Source: ZC4RG30 sp040508085
GTDB lineage: Bacteria > Pseudomonadota > Gammaproteobacteria > Steroidobacterales > Steroidobacteraceae
Assembly: GCA_040508085.1 (NCBI GenBank)
Contig: JBEVNO010000189.1
Location: forward strand, 1 to 20,433
DNA length: 20,433 nt
Direction: 5' to 3'
Shown in pieces: positions 7,124-15,061 of the stretch. Position numbers and translations under genes: made by a program. The stretch's first letter is position 1; the number at the start of each line of letters is the position of its first letter. The notes under the pieces were generated by a model that was not told where the DNA came from, ran no database searches, and saw nothing but the letters and a program-made list of their open reading frames with translations.

Positions 7124-8916
7124 GATCTCGCCTTGGCGCGCGGTATGCGGACGCTGACGCGCGTGCCGGCGCCCGGTTCACTGTCCAGTTCCCAGCGGCC
7201 GCCCAGGGTCTCGGCACGCTCGCGCATGTTGCTGAGGCCGAAACCCTGGCTGGCGTAGAGTTCGGGCACGCGCTGCATGCCTTGGCCGTCGTCACGGATG
7301 CACAGCAGCACTTCGTCGTCGCTGCTGGTCAGGTGGATCTCGATGTTGCCCGGCTTGCCATGGCGCACCGCGTTGATCACAGCCTCCTGCGCAATGCGCA
7401 GCAGTGCATGTTCGTGTTCGGGCGGCAGGCCTGTCGCGCCGCCGCCGTGGAAGGTGGAGGACAGCCGGCCTGGCGCCGTGGAACGTTCTGCCAGCTGCCG
7501 CAAGGCCAGTTCCAGTCCTCCCGGACGCGGCTGCTCATCCGGGCGCAGCGCCAGCACGGAACGGCGCGCCTCGGTCAGTCCTTCACGCGCGATGTCGCGG
7601 ATGCGGTTCATCACCACCACCAGCGGCGAGCCTTCCGCCTGTTCCTCGGCGGCGCCCAACTGCATCAGGATGCCAGTGAACGCCTGCGCCAGGCCGTCAT
7701 GGATTTCACGCCCCATGCGGTTGCGTTCGGCCAGCACAGCCGCCTGGTGGGCCGAGTGCATCAGGCGCTTCATCGCCAGCGCCAGCGTGACCTGCTGCGC
7801 GAAGGCCACCAGCAGTTCGGTGAGTTCGATCGGCAGGTTGCGGGCCGTGCGGAATCCCAGCAGCACCAGGCCAATTGAGCCTTCACCGAACACCAGCGGC
7901 AGCAGGAACAGGCTGCGCATGCCGGCGTCGCGTTCGAACGCCAGCAGTGCCGGCCAGTCCAGCGGCGTCACGTCCGCATCGAAATCCAGCTGCTGGGGTT
8001 CACGCAGTGCTGCCATCTGGCGGATGAAATTGGAGTCAGGTCCCGGCACGTTGCCGCTGAAAGGTGCCTCGGCCACGCTGCCGCCATCGCAGTGCGAGAC
8101 CACACGCCACTGGTCGGTGTCGTAGCCCACGGTGATCGCCGTGGCCACATCGGCGCCGGTGAGGCGTACGGTTTCCAGCAGCAGGTGGCTGAAGAAATCG
8201 GCCGGCTGGTTGGCCAGGCGCGCCAGGTTTGCGCGCAACGCCGCATTGGCGCGCGCGAGTTCCGCCACCCGCTGTTCGGCGGCGGCTTCGCGCTCACGGC
8301 GCATGGTCTCGAGCAGGCGGTCGCGCTGCAGCGCCGCACCGATCACGCTGGCGGCGATCTCCAGCGCCGACACCACCGCGGATTCGAACTGCCGCTCCGC
8401 ACGGAAGGCATCGAACCCCACCGCGCCGGCGTACTCGCCCTCCACCAGGAAGGGCACGATGATGGAAGTCTTGGCCTTGTCGCTGGCAATGCTGCTGTTC
8501 TCGCGCCATGCCTCGCCGCACAGGTAGACCGAGCGTCCCGCGGCAAGCTCCGTGCAGAAGCAGTCGCTGCGCCGCGTACCCCAGGTGGTGCTGGCATCGC
8601 GGTTGTCGGTGACCGCGACGCCGGGCGCATTCCACTGCGACTTGATCTCGAGCCAGCGCTCGCCATGCGGACCGATGTCGGCCAGTGCCAGTGTGGTGCG
8701 GTCCACATCCGCGGCTTCGCCCAGCAGCTGCAGCACTTCAGGCATGCGCTGCATCACATCGGAGGATTCCAGCAGCAGCCGGCTCGCCTGCGCGGCGGCA
8801 GCCAGCAGCTGTTCGCGCGAATGCGAGGTGGAAATGCGCAGCCGGTTCAGCATGGAGCCGGCATTCACTGCGGCTCTCCGGCTGGCCGGGGGCGGGCGAC
8901 GGACTTGCGAAGCCAT
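7120..8916 (-). CDS. Cytosolic GAF-domain sensor histidine kinase (NarX/HisKA_3 type)
   Basis: A 598-aa kinase without membrane segments or signal peptide, so it should sense a cytoplasmic signal. The order is: a first GAF domain (about 45-197), a charged coiled coil (about 200-235, rich in RERE/EQRVAEL), a second GAF domain (about 240-385), a HisKA_3 dimerisation domain with the phospho-acceptor H406 in NRMGREIHDGLAQ, and a HATPase domain with N-box RIAQEAVINAVRHG, DDGQGM and GFGLSNMRERAETLGG. The first GAF domain carries a Cys cluster (C119, C121, C133) that might bind metal or respond to redox, though this is inference. The start ATG is preceded by GGAGGA ten bases upstream. It lies 26 bases after the outer-membrane channel gene and overlaps the regulator by four bases. 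Kinases of this class pair with NarL-type regulators, as here. Confidence 0.93.
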   Translation of the reverse strand: MASQVRRPPPASRRAAVNAGSMLNRLRISTSHSREQLLAAAAQASRLLLESSDVMQRMPEVLQLLGEAADVDRTTLALADIGPHGERWLEIKSQWNAPGVAVTDNRDASTTWGTRRSDCFCTELAAGRSVYLCGEAWRENSSIASDKAKTSIIVPFLVEGEYAGAVGFDAFRAERQFESAVVSALEIAASVIGAALQRDRLLETMRREREAAAEQRVAELARANAALRANLARLANQPADFFSHLLLETVRLTGADVATAITVGYDTDQWRVVSHCDGGSVAEAPFSGNVPGPDSNFIRQMAALREPQQLDFDADVTPLDWPALLAFERDAGMRSLFLLPLVFGEGSIGLVLLGFRTARNLPIELTELLVAFAQQVTLALAMKRLMHSAHQAAVLAERNRMGREIHDGLAQAFTGILMQLGAAEEQAEGSPLVVVMNRIRDIAREGLTEARRSVLALRPDEQPRPGGLELALRQLAERSTAPGRLSSTFHGGGATGLPPEHEHALLRIAQEAVINAVRHGKPGNIEIHLTSSDDEVLLCIRDDGQGMQRVPELYASQGFGLSNMRERAETLGGRWELDSEPGAGTRVSVRIPRAKARS

Positions 8917-8942
8917 GTCTGGTTCATCCTCCGAAGTCTAGG

Positions 8943-10367
8943 TCATCCACCGGCGCCCGGCGCAACCCAGCCCCCACCCAGCGCCTTATATACGGCGATC
9001 AGGCTGGTGGCGGTGTCCGTACGGCTCTGGGCGAGGCTGTCCTCGGCCGACAGCTGGCTGCGTTCGGCGTCCAGCACCTGCAGGAAATCCACGGCGCCGT
9101 TCTCGAAGCGCAGCCGGGCGAGCCGGGCAGCCGTCTGGCTGGCGTCGGCCGCCAGGCTGAGCTGCACCAGCTGGTCGCGCGAGCGCGCGTGGGTGACCAG
9201 CGCGTCCTCGGTCTCCTGCAATGCCCGCAGCACGGTCTGCTCGTAGCTGGCCAGTGCGCCCTCGCTGGCGGCGCGCGCCGCCACGATGCGGGCACGCACA
9301 TGGCCGAGGTCGAAGGCCGCCCAGGAGATGCCGGGCGCGATCAGATGGGTGCCCGTGCCGCGCTCGCCCAGCGCATCAACGCTGCCGGCCGCGTAACCCA
9401 GGCTGCCGATGAAGGTGACGCGCGGGAACAGGTCCGCCACGGCCACCCCGATGCGTGCGGTGGAGGCTGCCAGCTGGCGCTCCGACACGCGGATATCGGG
9501 GCGCTGGCGCAGCAGCTGGGCGGGGTCGCCCACGGCGATCATCTCCGGCACTGCCGGCAGGTCCACGGGCTGTTCCAGGTCGGCGCGCAGTGCGTTGGGT
9601 TCGCGGCCCGTGAGCACGCTGATGCCGTGGATGGAGCGGGCGACCGCCGCTTCCAGCGGCGCGATCGAACCGCGGGTCGCCGCCAGCTGCGCCGTGGCGC
9701 GTGCGGTGTCGAATTCCGTGCCGGTGCCGGCTTCGAGCCGCGCGCGGGTGAGATCCAGCGACTCGGACTGGTTCTCGACGTTGCGGCGCGCCACTACCAG
9801 GCGCTGCTGGTTGCCGCGCAGTTCGAAGTAGCTGCGCGACAGTTCGGCGGCTACCGATACCTGCGCATCCTCGAGTGTGGCAAGGGCGGCCTGCAGGTCG
9901 GCATTGCTGGCCTCCAGCGCCCGCCGGTTGCGACCGAAGAAGTCCAGTTCCCACACCGCGTCGAAGCCAGCGTTGTAGTAGCTGTCGATGTCGCGGGGGC
10001 CGCCCGCGGCCTGTGCCGTGGTCACGCGCTGGTCGGTGTAACCCGCGCCGGCCGTGATGGTCGGGCCCAGATCCAGCCGCGCCGCGCCGCGCAGCGCGCG
10101 CGCTTCGTTCAGGCGCGACAGGGCGATGCGCAGGTCGTGGTTCGCGGCAAGTGAATCACCGACCAGCCGCGTCAACGTGGCGTCGTTGAACACCGTCCAG
10201 AAGCGGGCAAGATCCCCCGGCTGCGTGGTGTAACGCGCGGTCTCCGCGCCTTCGAACTGCGCTGGCACCGCCGCCGCCGGCTCGCGGTAGTCGGGGCCAA
10301 CCGCGCAGCCGGCCAGGATCGCGGCCACCGCCGCGGCCAGCGATGAGGAAACGATCCGCTCAACCAT
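8943..10367 (-). CDS. Outer-membrane efflux channel lipoprotein (OprM/NodT family)
   Basis: A 474-aa outer-membrane factor that forms the trimeric exit duct of a tripartite pump. It has a lipoprotein signal peptide with lipobox LAGC (acylated C21), then CAVGPDYREP, the typical start of NodT-family channels. Two OEP repeats follow (about 65-255 and 280-460), with helical coiled-coil segments such as LSRLNEARALRGAARLDLGP and the conserved RPDIRVSERQLAA block. GAGTEFDTARATAQLA matches the second-strand entry region of the family. The start ATG at 10367 lies inside the pump gene (8-base overlap), with GGAGAG a short distance upstream. It is the third gene of the efflux operon. Confidence 0.95.
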   Translation of the reverse strand: MVERIVSSSLAAAVAAILAGCAVGPDYREPAAAVPAQFEGAETARYTTQPGDLARFWTVFNDATLTRLVGDSLAANHDLRIALSRLNEARALRGAARLDLGPTITAGAGYTDQRVTTAQAAGGPRDIDSYYNAGFDAVWELDFFGRNRRALEASNADLQAALATLEDAQVSVAAELSRSYFELRGNQQRLVVARRNVENQSESLDLTRARLEAGTGTEFDTARATAQLAATRGSIAPLEAAVARSIHGISVLTGREPNALRADLEQPVDLPAVPEMIAVGDPAQLLRQRPDIRVSERQLAASTARIGVAVADLFPRVTFIGSLGYAAGSVDALGERGTGTHLIAPGISWAAFDLGHVRARIVAARAASEGALASYEQTVLRALQETEDALVTHARSRDQLVQLSLAADASQTAARLARLRFENGAVDFLQVLDAERSQLSAEDSLAQSRTDTATSLIAVYKALGGGWVAPGAGG

Positions 10368-13300
10368 GACTGCTCTCCAGGGAAGTGGCGGGCGCGCCGA
10401 GTACCAGGGGCGCCCCGCTGGTGGGGGAGGATTCGGCGGTCCGGGGTGCCCGCTTCTGCACCAGCACGTAGAAGACCGGCGTCAGCAGCAGGCCGAACAC
10501 CGTCACGCCGAGCATGCCGGCGAACACCGTGGCACCCATTGCCTGCTTCACTTCGGCGCCGGCGCCATGCGCCAGCACCAGCGGCACCACGCCCATGATG
10601 AAGGCAATCGAAGTCATCAGGATGGGCCGCAGGCGCAGCCGCGCGGCATCGAGCACTGCGCGCACCGGCGACAGGCCCTGTTCTTCCTGCAGGTGCTTGG
10701 CGAACTCCACGATCAGGATGGCGTTCTTGCAGGCCAGTGCCACCAGCACCAGCAGCCCCACCTGCGTGAACACATTGCTGTCGCCGCCCTTGATCATCAC
10801 ACCCACGAGGCCCGCCAGCAGCGCCAGCGGCACGATGAGGATGATGGAGATGGGCAGCTTGAAGCTCTCGTACTGCGCCGCCAGCACCAGGAACACGAAC
10901 AGCACGCACAGCGGGAACACCAGCAGCGCGGTGCCGCTGGCGCTCTGCTGCTGATAGGCCAGCTCCGTCCATTCGAAAGTCATGCCCTGCGGCAGTGTCT
11001 CGTTCAGGATCTCGGTGATCGCGGCCTGCGATTCGCCCGAGCTGTGGCCGAGGCCGGCGCCACCGGTGATGTCGGCCGAGCTGTAGGCATTGAAGCGCTC
11101 GACGAAATCCGGGCCGAAGCTGCGCGTGAGCTTGACCATCGAGCCCAGCGGCACCATCTCGCCGCGCGCATTGCGGGTCTTCAGCGACAGGATGTCGTCG
11201 ACGTCGTTGCGGAACTGCGCATCGGCCTGGACCATCACCCGGTAGGTGCGGCCAAACCGGTTGAAGTCGTTCACGTAGGCCGAGCCCAGGTAGGCCTGCA
11301 GCGTCTGGAACACGTCGGTGATCTGCACGTCCTGCTGCTTCACCTTCACGCGGTCCACGTCGACGCGGATCTGCGGCACGTTCACCTGGAAGGTGGAATG
11401 CACGCCGGCCAGGCGAGGATCCTGCGCAGCCTTGGCGAGCACCTCCTGCACGGCCTTGTACAGCGCCTCGGAGCCGTTGTTGCCGCGGTCCTCCACGTTG
11501 AGCTTGAAGCCGCCGAGGCTGCCCAGCCCCTGGATGGGCGGCGGCGGGAACACGCCGATATAGGCTTCCTGGATGCCGGCCAGCTTCGCGTTCAGCGTGC
11601 CGGCAATGGCATTGGCGCCCTGCGATGCTTCGCCGCGATCCTTGAACGGCTTCAGTGCGAAGAACACCAGGCCGGAGTTGGTCTGCGTGTTGTAGTTGTT
11701 GGGCGACATGCCCGCGAACTGCAGCGCGCCCTCGACGCCTGGCTCCTTCAGGCCGATCTCGGCCACACGCCGCACCACATCTTCGGTGCGGTCGATGGAC
11801 GAGCCGGGCGGCAACTGGATCACCGACACCAGGTACAGCTTGTCCTGTGCCGGAATGAAGCCGGTGGGCACCTTGTTGAAGCCCAGAGCCGTCAGGCCCA
11901 GCAGGCCGACGTACAGCACCATGACGATGCCGGTGCGGCGCACCGTGAAGCCAACCGCCTTGTGATAACCATTGCCGGCGCGGTCGAAGGCGCGGTTGAA
12001 GCGGGCAAAGAAACCCCCCAGCGCACGATCCATCAGCGCCGAGACGCGATCCTTCTTGGCGCCATGCGGCTTCAGCAGCAGTGCCGCCAGCGCCGGCGAC
12101 AGCGTCAGCGAGTTGAAGGCCGAGATCACCGTGGAGATGGCGATGGTCAGGGCGAACTGCCGGTAGAACTGTCCAGTCAGGCCGTCGACGAAGGCCACAG
12201 GGACGAACACCGCGGTGAGCACCAGCGTGATGGCGATGATCGGGCGGCTGACCTCGCGCATGGCCTGCTTGGTCGCCTCCATGGGCGACTGCCCATTGGC
12301 AATGTGCCGCTCCACGTTCTCGACCACCACGATGGCGTCGTCCACCACGATGCCGATGGCCAGCACCAGGCCGAACAGCGACAGCGTATTGATGGAGAAG
12401 CCCAGCGCATGCAGCACCGCGAAGGTGCCGATTACCGATACCGGCACTGCGGCCAGCGGGATGATGGAGGCGCGCCAGGTCTGCAGGAACAGCAGTACCA
12501 CCAGCACCACCAGCGCGACGGCTTCAAGCAGGGTGACGATCACGCCGTCGATGGACTGGCGCACGAAAACGGTGGGATCGTAGATGATCCGGTAGCTCAT
12601 GCCCGAGGGGAACTGTCCCTGCAGGCGGTTCATGGTGGCGCGTACCTGCCCGGCCAGTTCCAGGGCGTTCGAGCCCGGCGCCTGGTAGATGGGCAGCGTC
12701 ACGGTCTCGTCATGGTCCACACGGCCGCGCAGCGCATAGGTGCTCGCGCCCATCTCCACGCGTGCGATGTCGCCCAGGCGCAGCACCTCACCGTTGTCAC
12801 CGGTCTTGATGACGATGTCGCGGAACTGCTCCTCGCTGGTGAGCCGGCCCGCAGTGTCGAGCGCAATCTGGAAATCCGCGCCCGGCGAGGGCGGGGCGCC
12901 GATCTGGCCCGCCGCCACCTGCAGGTTCTGCTCGCGGATCGCGCGCGTCACATCCCCGGTGGTCAGGCTGCGCACGGCGAGCTTCTCCGGGTCCAGCCAG
13001 ATGCGCATGGCGTAGTCGCCAGAACCGAATACCTGCACGCTGCCCATGCCGGGCAGGCGTGCCAGCTCGTCCTTGACGTTCAGCAACGCATAATTGCGCA
13101 GGTACAGCGCATCGTGGTGTGGGTCGGTGGATACCAGGTTCACCGCCATCATCAGGTCCGGCGAAGTCTTGGTGGTCGAAACGCCCAGCGCGCGCACCTC
13201 ATCGGGCAGGCGTGGCAGCGCCGATGACACCCGGTTCTGCACCTGCACCTGGGCGCGGTCGATGTCCGTGCCGATGCGGAAGGTGATGGTCAGCGACAGG

Positions 13301-13566
13301 TTGCCGTCGAGCGTCGCCTGCGAAGACATGTACAGCATGTCCTCGACACCCACGATCTCCTGCTCCAGCGGCGCAGCCACCGTTTCGGAGATCACCTGCG
13401 GATTGGCGCCCGGGTAGGAAGCGCGCACCACGATCGAAGGCGGCACCACCTCCGGGTATTCGCTGATCGGCAGCTTGAACAGCGAGATCAGGCCGGCGAT
13501 CAGGATGAAGCCGGAGAGAACAGCCGAAAATACCGGCCGTTCGATGAAGAACTTCGAAATGTTCAT
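10360..13566 (-). CDS. RND multidrug efflux permease, HAE1 family (AcrB/MexB-like)
   Basis: A 1068-aa inner-membrane proton/drug antiporter of full family length. It begins with the classic MNISKFFIERPVFSAVLSGF first transmembrane helix. Two halves each have a large periplasmic loop and a six-helix bundle. The proton-relay aspartates D409 and D410 lie in GIVVDDAIVVVENVERH, and the partner lysine lies in LACKNAILIVEFAKHL in the second half. Pore-domain landmarks include YPGANPQVISETVAAPLEQE and LARLPGMGSVQVFGSGDYAM. The start has GAGGAA three bases upstream, inside the adaptor gene, and the ATG overlaps its stop (ATGA). The sequence is closest in style to the AcrB/MexB/BpeF drug pumps rather than to CusA-type metal pumps. 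Individual substrates cannot be read from sequence. Confidence 0.97.
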   Translation of the reverse strand: MNISKFFIERPVFSAVLSGFILIAGLISLFKLPISEYPEVVPPSIVVRASYPGANPQVISETVAAPLEQEIVGVEDMLYMSSQATLDGNLSLTITFRIGTDIDRAQVQVQNRVSSALPRLPDEVRALGVSTTKTSPDLMMAVNLVSTDPHHDALYLRNYALLNVKDELARLPGMGSVQVFGSGDYAMRIWLDPEKLAVRSLTTGDVTRAIREQNLQVAAGQIGAPPSPGADFQIALDTAGRLTSEEQFRDIVIKTGDNGEVLRLGDIARVEMGASTYALRGRVDHDETVTLPIYQAPGSNALELAGQVRATMNRLQGQFPSGMSYRIIYDPTVFVRQSIDGVIVTLLEAVALVVLVVLLFLQTWRASIIPLAAVPVSVIGTFAVLHALGFSINTLSLFGLVLAIGIVVDDAIVVVENVERHIANGQSPMEATKQAMREVSRPIIAITLVLTAVFVPVAFVDGLTGQFYRQFALTIAISTVISAFNSLTLSPALAALLLKPHGAKKDRVSALMDRALGGFFARFNRAFDRAGNGYHKAVGFTVRRTGIVMVLYVGLLGLTALGFNKVPTGFIPAQDKLYLVSVIQLPPGSSIDRTEDVVRRVAEIGLKEPGVEGALQFAGMSPNNYNTQTNSGLVFFALKPFKDRGEASQGANAIAGTLNAKLAGIQEAYIGVFPPPPIQGLGSLGGFKLNVEDRGNNGSEALYKAVQEVLAKAAQDPRLAGVHSTFQVNVPQIRVDVDRVKVKQQDVQITDVFQTLQAYLGSAYVNDFNRFGRTYRVMVQADAQFRNDVDDILSLKTRNARGEMVPLGSMVKLTRSFGPDFVERFNAYSSADITGGAGLGHSSGESQAAITEILNETLPQGMTFEWTELAYQQQSASGTALLVFPLCVLFVFLVLAAQYESFKLPISIILIVPLALLAGLVGVMIKGGDSNVFTQVGLLVLVALACKNAILIVEFAKHLQEEQGLSPVRAVLDAARLRLRPILMTSIAFIMGVVPLVLAHGAGAEVKQAMGATVFAGMLGVTVFGLLLTPVFYVLVQKRAPRTAESSPTSGAPLVLGAPATSLESSHG

Positions 13567-14780
13567 GGATTCCTCGCCAGCATCTGCCGGCGCTCCTCAT
13601 CGGCGGGCAGGCGCATGGCCACCTGCTGCGGATTGATGGTGATGCCCGGGCGCACGCGCATCAGGCCATTCACGACGATGGTTTCGCCGGCGGCGAGGCC
13701 GCTGCGCACCACGCGCAGGCCCTCGTGCAGCGCGCCGATATCCACTTCGCGGTACTCGAGTGTGTTGTCAGCCTTGACCACATAGACGAAGCGGCGCGTC
13801 TGGTCGGTACCGACTGCGCTGTCCTCGATCAGGATTGCCGAATGGCTCGCACCCTCGCCAAGCCTCACGCGCGCGAACAGTCCCGGGGTAAAGAGCCGGT
13901 CGCGGTTGGAGAGCCTGGCGCGGGCACGAATGGTGCCGGTAGCTGGATCGAGCTGGTTGTCCGTGAAGACCATGACGCCTTCATGCGGATACCCTTCCTC
14001 GTTGGCCAGACCGATGGAAACGGATTGCGGCTTGCGCGGCTGGCCTGCGCCCTGCTCGCGCGAATACTGCTCCTGCCGCAGGTACGCGGCCTCGTCGCCC
14101 TCGAACCGCACATACACCGGGTCGATCGAGACCAGCCGCGTCAGCAGCGATTCACCGCTGTTGACGAAGTTGCCGGCGGTGATCTCGGCACGGCCCACGA
14201 TGCCGCTGATCGGAGCGCGCACCTGGGTGAAGGCCAGATCCAGTTCTGCGGCATCGACGGCGGCCTGTGCGGCCTGTACATCGGCGCCGGACTTCTCGCT
14301 GCCGGAACTGCGGGCATCGAACTCTTCCTGGGAAAGCGCGCGCAATGCCAGCAGCTTCACCGCCCGCTCGCGCTCGGACTGGGCCTGGCGGTCGGCGCTC
14401 TCGGCGCGCGCCAGCTCCGCGCGCGCACGTTTCAGCGTGGCGTTGTAGGGGCGTGGATCGATCACGAACAGCACATCACCCTTCTTGACGTCCGCGCCCT
14501 CGCGGAAGGCCACCGATTCGATGTAGCCTGAAACGCGGGGGCGCAGTTCCACGCGCTCCACGGCTTCGATGCGGCCGGTGAATTCCTGGAAGTTGGTGAT
14601 CTGACGCTCCAGCACCTTGGCCACGCTGATCTGCGGTGCGGCCGGACCCTGGGAGACGGCCGCCTGCGCAGCCTCGGGGCTGCAGGCGGTCATGAAGAAA
14701 GGCGCGCTTGCCGCGAGGCCTGCGATGGCAAGGACAGCGAAGCGCGAACGGACTAAACGGGACTGGGCGGTGGGGGTCAT
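13563..14780 (-). CDS. RND periplasmic adaptor subunit (AcrA/MexA-like lipoprotein)
   Basis: A membrane-fusion protein joining the RND pump to the outer-membrane channel; about 405 aa from the ATG at 14780. I chose this ATG because GGGAGA lies seven bases upstream; an in-frame TTG at 14786 is less likely. A lipobox (FMTAC) follows a hydrophobic signal segment, implying an inner-membrane lipid anchor. The barrel-sandwich start is FTGRIEAVERVELRPRVSGY, then a coiled-coil hairpin (ARAELARAESADRQAQSERE...) and FTQVRAPISGIVGRAEITAG for the closing half. A beta-barrel domain (GTIRARARLSNRDRLFTPGL) and a membrane-proximal domain with IVVNGLMRVRPG complete it. It is the first gene of the operon and overlaps the pump gene by four bases. 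Confidence 0.95.
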   Translation of the reverse strand: MTPTAQSRLVRSRFAVLAIAGLAASAPFFMTACSPEAAQAAVSQGPAAPQISVAKVLERQITNFQEFTGRIEAVERVELRPRVSGYIESVAFREGADVKKGDVLFVIDPRPYNATLKRARAELARAESADRQAQSERERAVKLLALRALSQEEFDARSSGSEKSGADVQAAQAAVDAAELDLAFTQVRAPISGIVGRAEITAGNFVNSGESLLTRLVSIDPVYVRFEGDEAAYLRQEQYSREQGAGQPRKPQSVSIGLANEEGYPHEGVMVFTDNQLDPATGTIRARARLSNRDRLFTPGLFARVRLGEGASHSAILIEDSAVGTDQTRRFVYVVKADNTLEYREVDIGALHEGLRVVRSGLAAGETIVVNGLMRVRPGITINPQQVAMRLPADEERRQMLARNP

Positions 14781-14810
14781 TGTCAATCTCCCTGACGGTC
14801 TTGGCGTAAC

Positions 14811-14823
14811 GAGCTGTCAGCTC
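14811..14823. repeat. Perfect 13-base palindrome upstream of the efflux operon
   Basis: gagctg-t-cagctc is a perfect inverted repeat with a one-base centre, 31-43 bases before the adaptor start codon. It would suit a dimeric repressor near a promoter, for example a TetR- or MarR-like operator, but no repressor gene is adjacent. The role is inferred from symmetry and position only. Confidence 0.35.
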
Positions 14824-14911
14824 TTGTGGGGAGGCAGTGTGGGCCGCGGGCACCTCCGCGCCCATTCACCAGACGGTGGGGTAGCAGGCTGTCGTGAGAG
14901 GGGGGGTAGGC

Positions 14912-14929
14912 CTATCTCTTTAGAGGTAG
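14912..14929. promoter_or_regulatory. 7-2-7 inverted repeat resembling a NarL/NarP operator
   Basis: The inverted repeat ctatctct-tt-agaggtag has one mismatch. On the minus strand the right half reads TACCTCT, an exact fit to the NarL heptamer TACYYMT. The left half, TATCTCT (14913-14919), fits 6 of 7, and the two bases between give the 7-2-7 geometry used by NarL/NarP. It lies about 130-150 bases upstream of the adaptor start, in an operon that itself encodes a NarL-type regulator. It also overlaps the region upstream of the divergent metallopeptidase gene. Confidence 0.45.
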
Positions 14930-15061
14930 ACAGCGTGGCCCGGGCAGGCGGCCGGGGCGGCTGCAGGCTGGGGGGACGCTCGGGCTGTCGGACTGTGCCT
15001 ACCTGCGGTGGCGGGCAAGCCCTGATGGGGGCCCCGCGGCACTGCCTCCACAGTTCGCGTT

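Larger units (their letters stand above)
14787..15061. promoter_or_regulatory. Divergent intergenic region, efflux operon / metallopeptidase
   Basis: A stretch of 275 bases between divergent genes, expected to hold both promoters. It contains the perfect palindrome at 14811-14823, the palindrome taggccta at 14907-14914 and the 7-2-7 site at 14912-14929. The remainder is GC-rich and I can identify no confident -35/-10 pair in it. No ORF of note lies here. Confidence 0.4.

Noticed and set aside
8685..10154. A 489-codon plus-strand frame across the channel gene and the kinase 5' end
   Set aside because: It is antisense to two well-supported genes and crosses the boundary between them, with no recognisable domain.
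10366..13227. A 953-codon open frame on the plus strand
   Set aside because: It lies exactly antisense to the RND permease gene; its composition (His/Gln/Arg-rich, low complexity) is the usual shadow of a high-GC coding strand, and the permease frame has full-family motifs.
14781..14786. TTG start for the adaptor gene
   Set aside because: The ATG at 14780 has a better-spaced GGGAGA and keeps a normal lipoprotein signal peptide.
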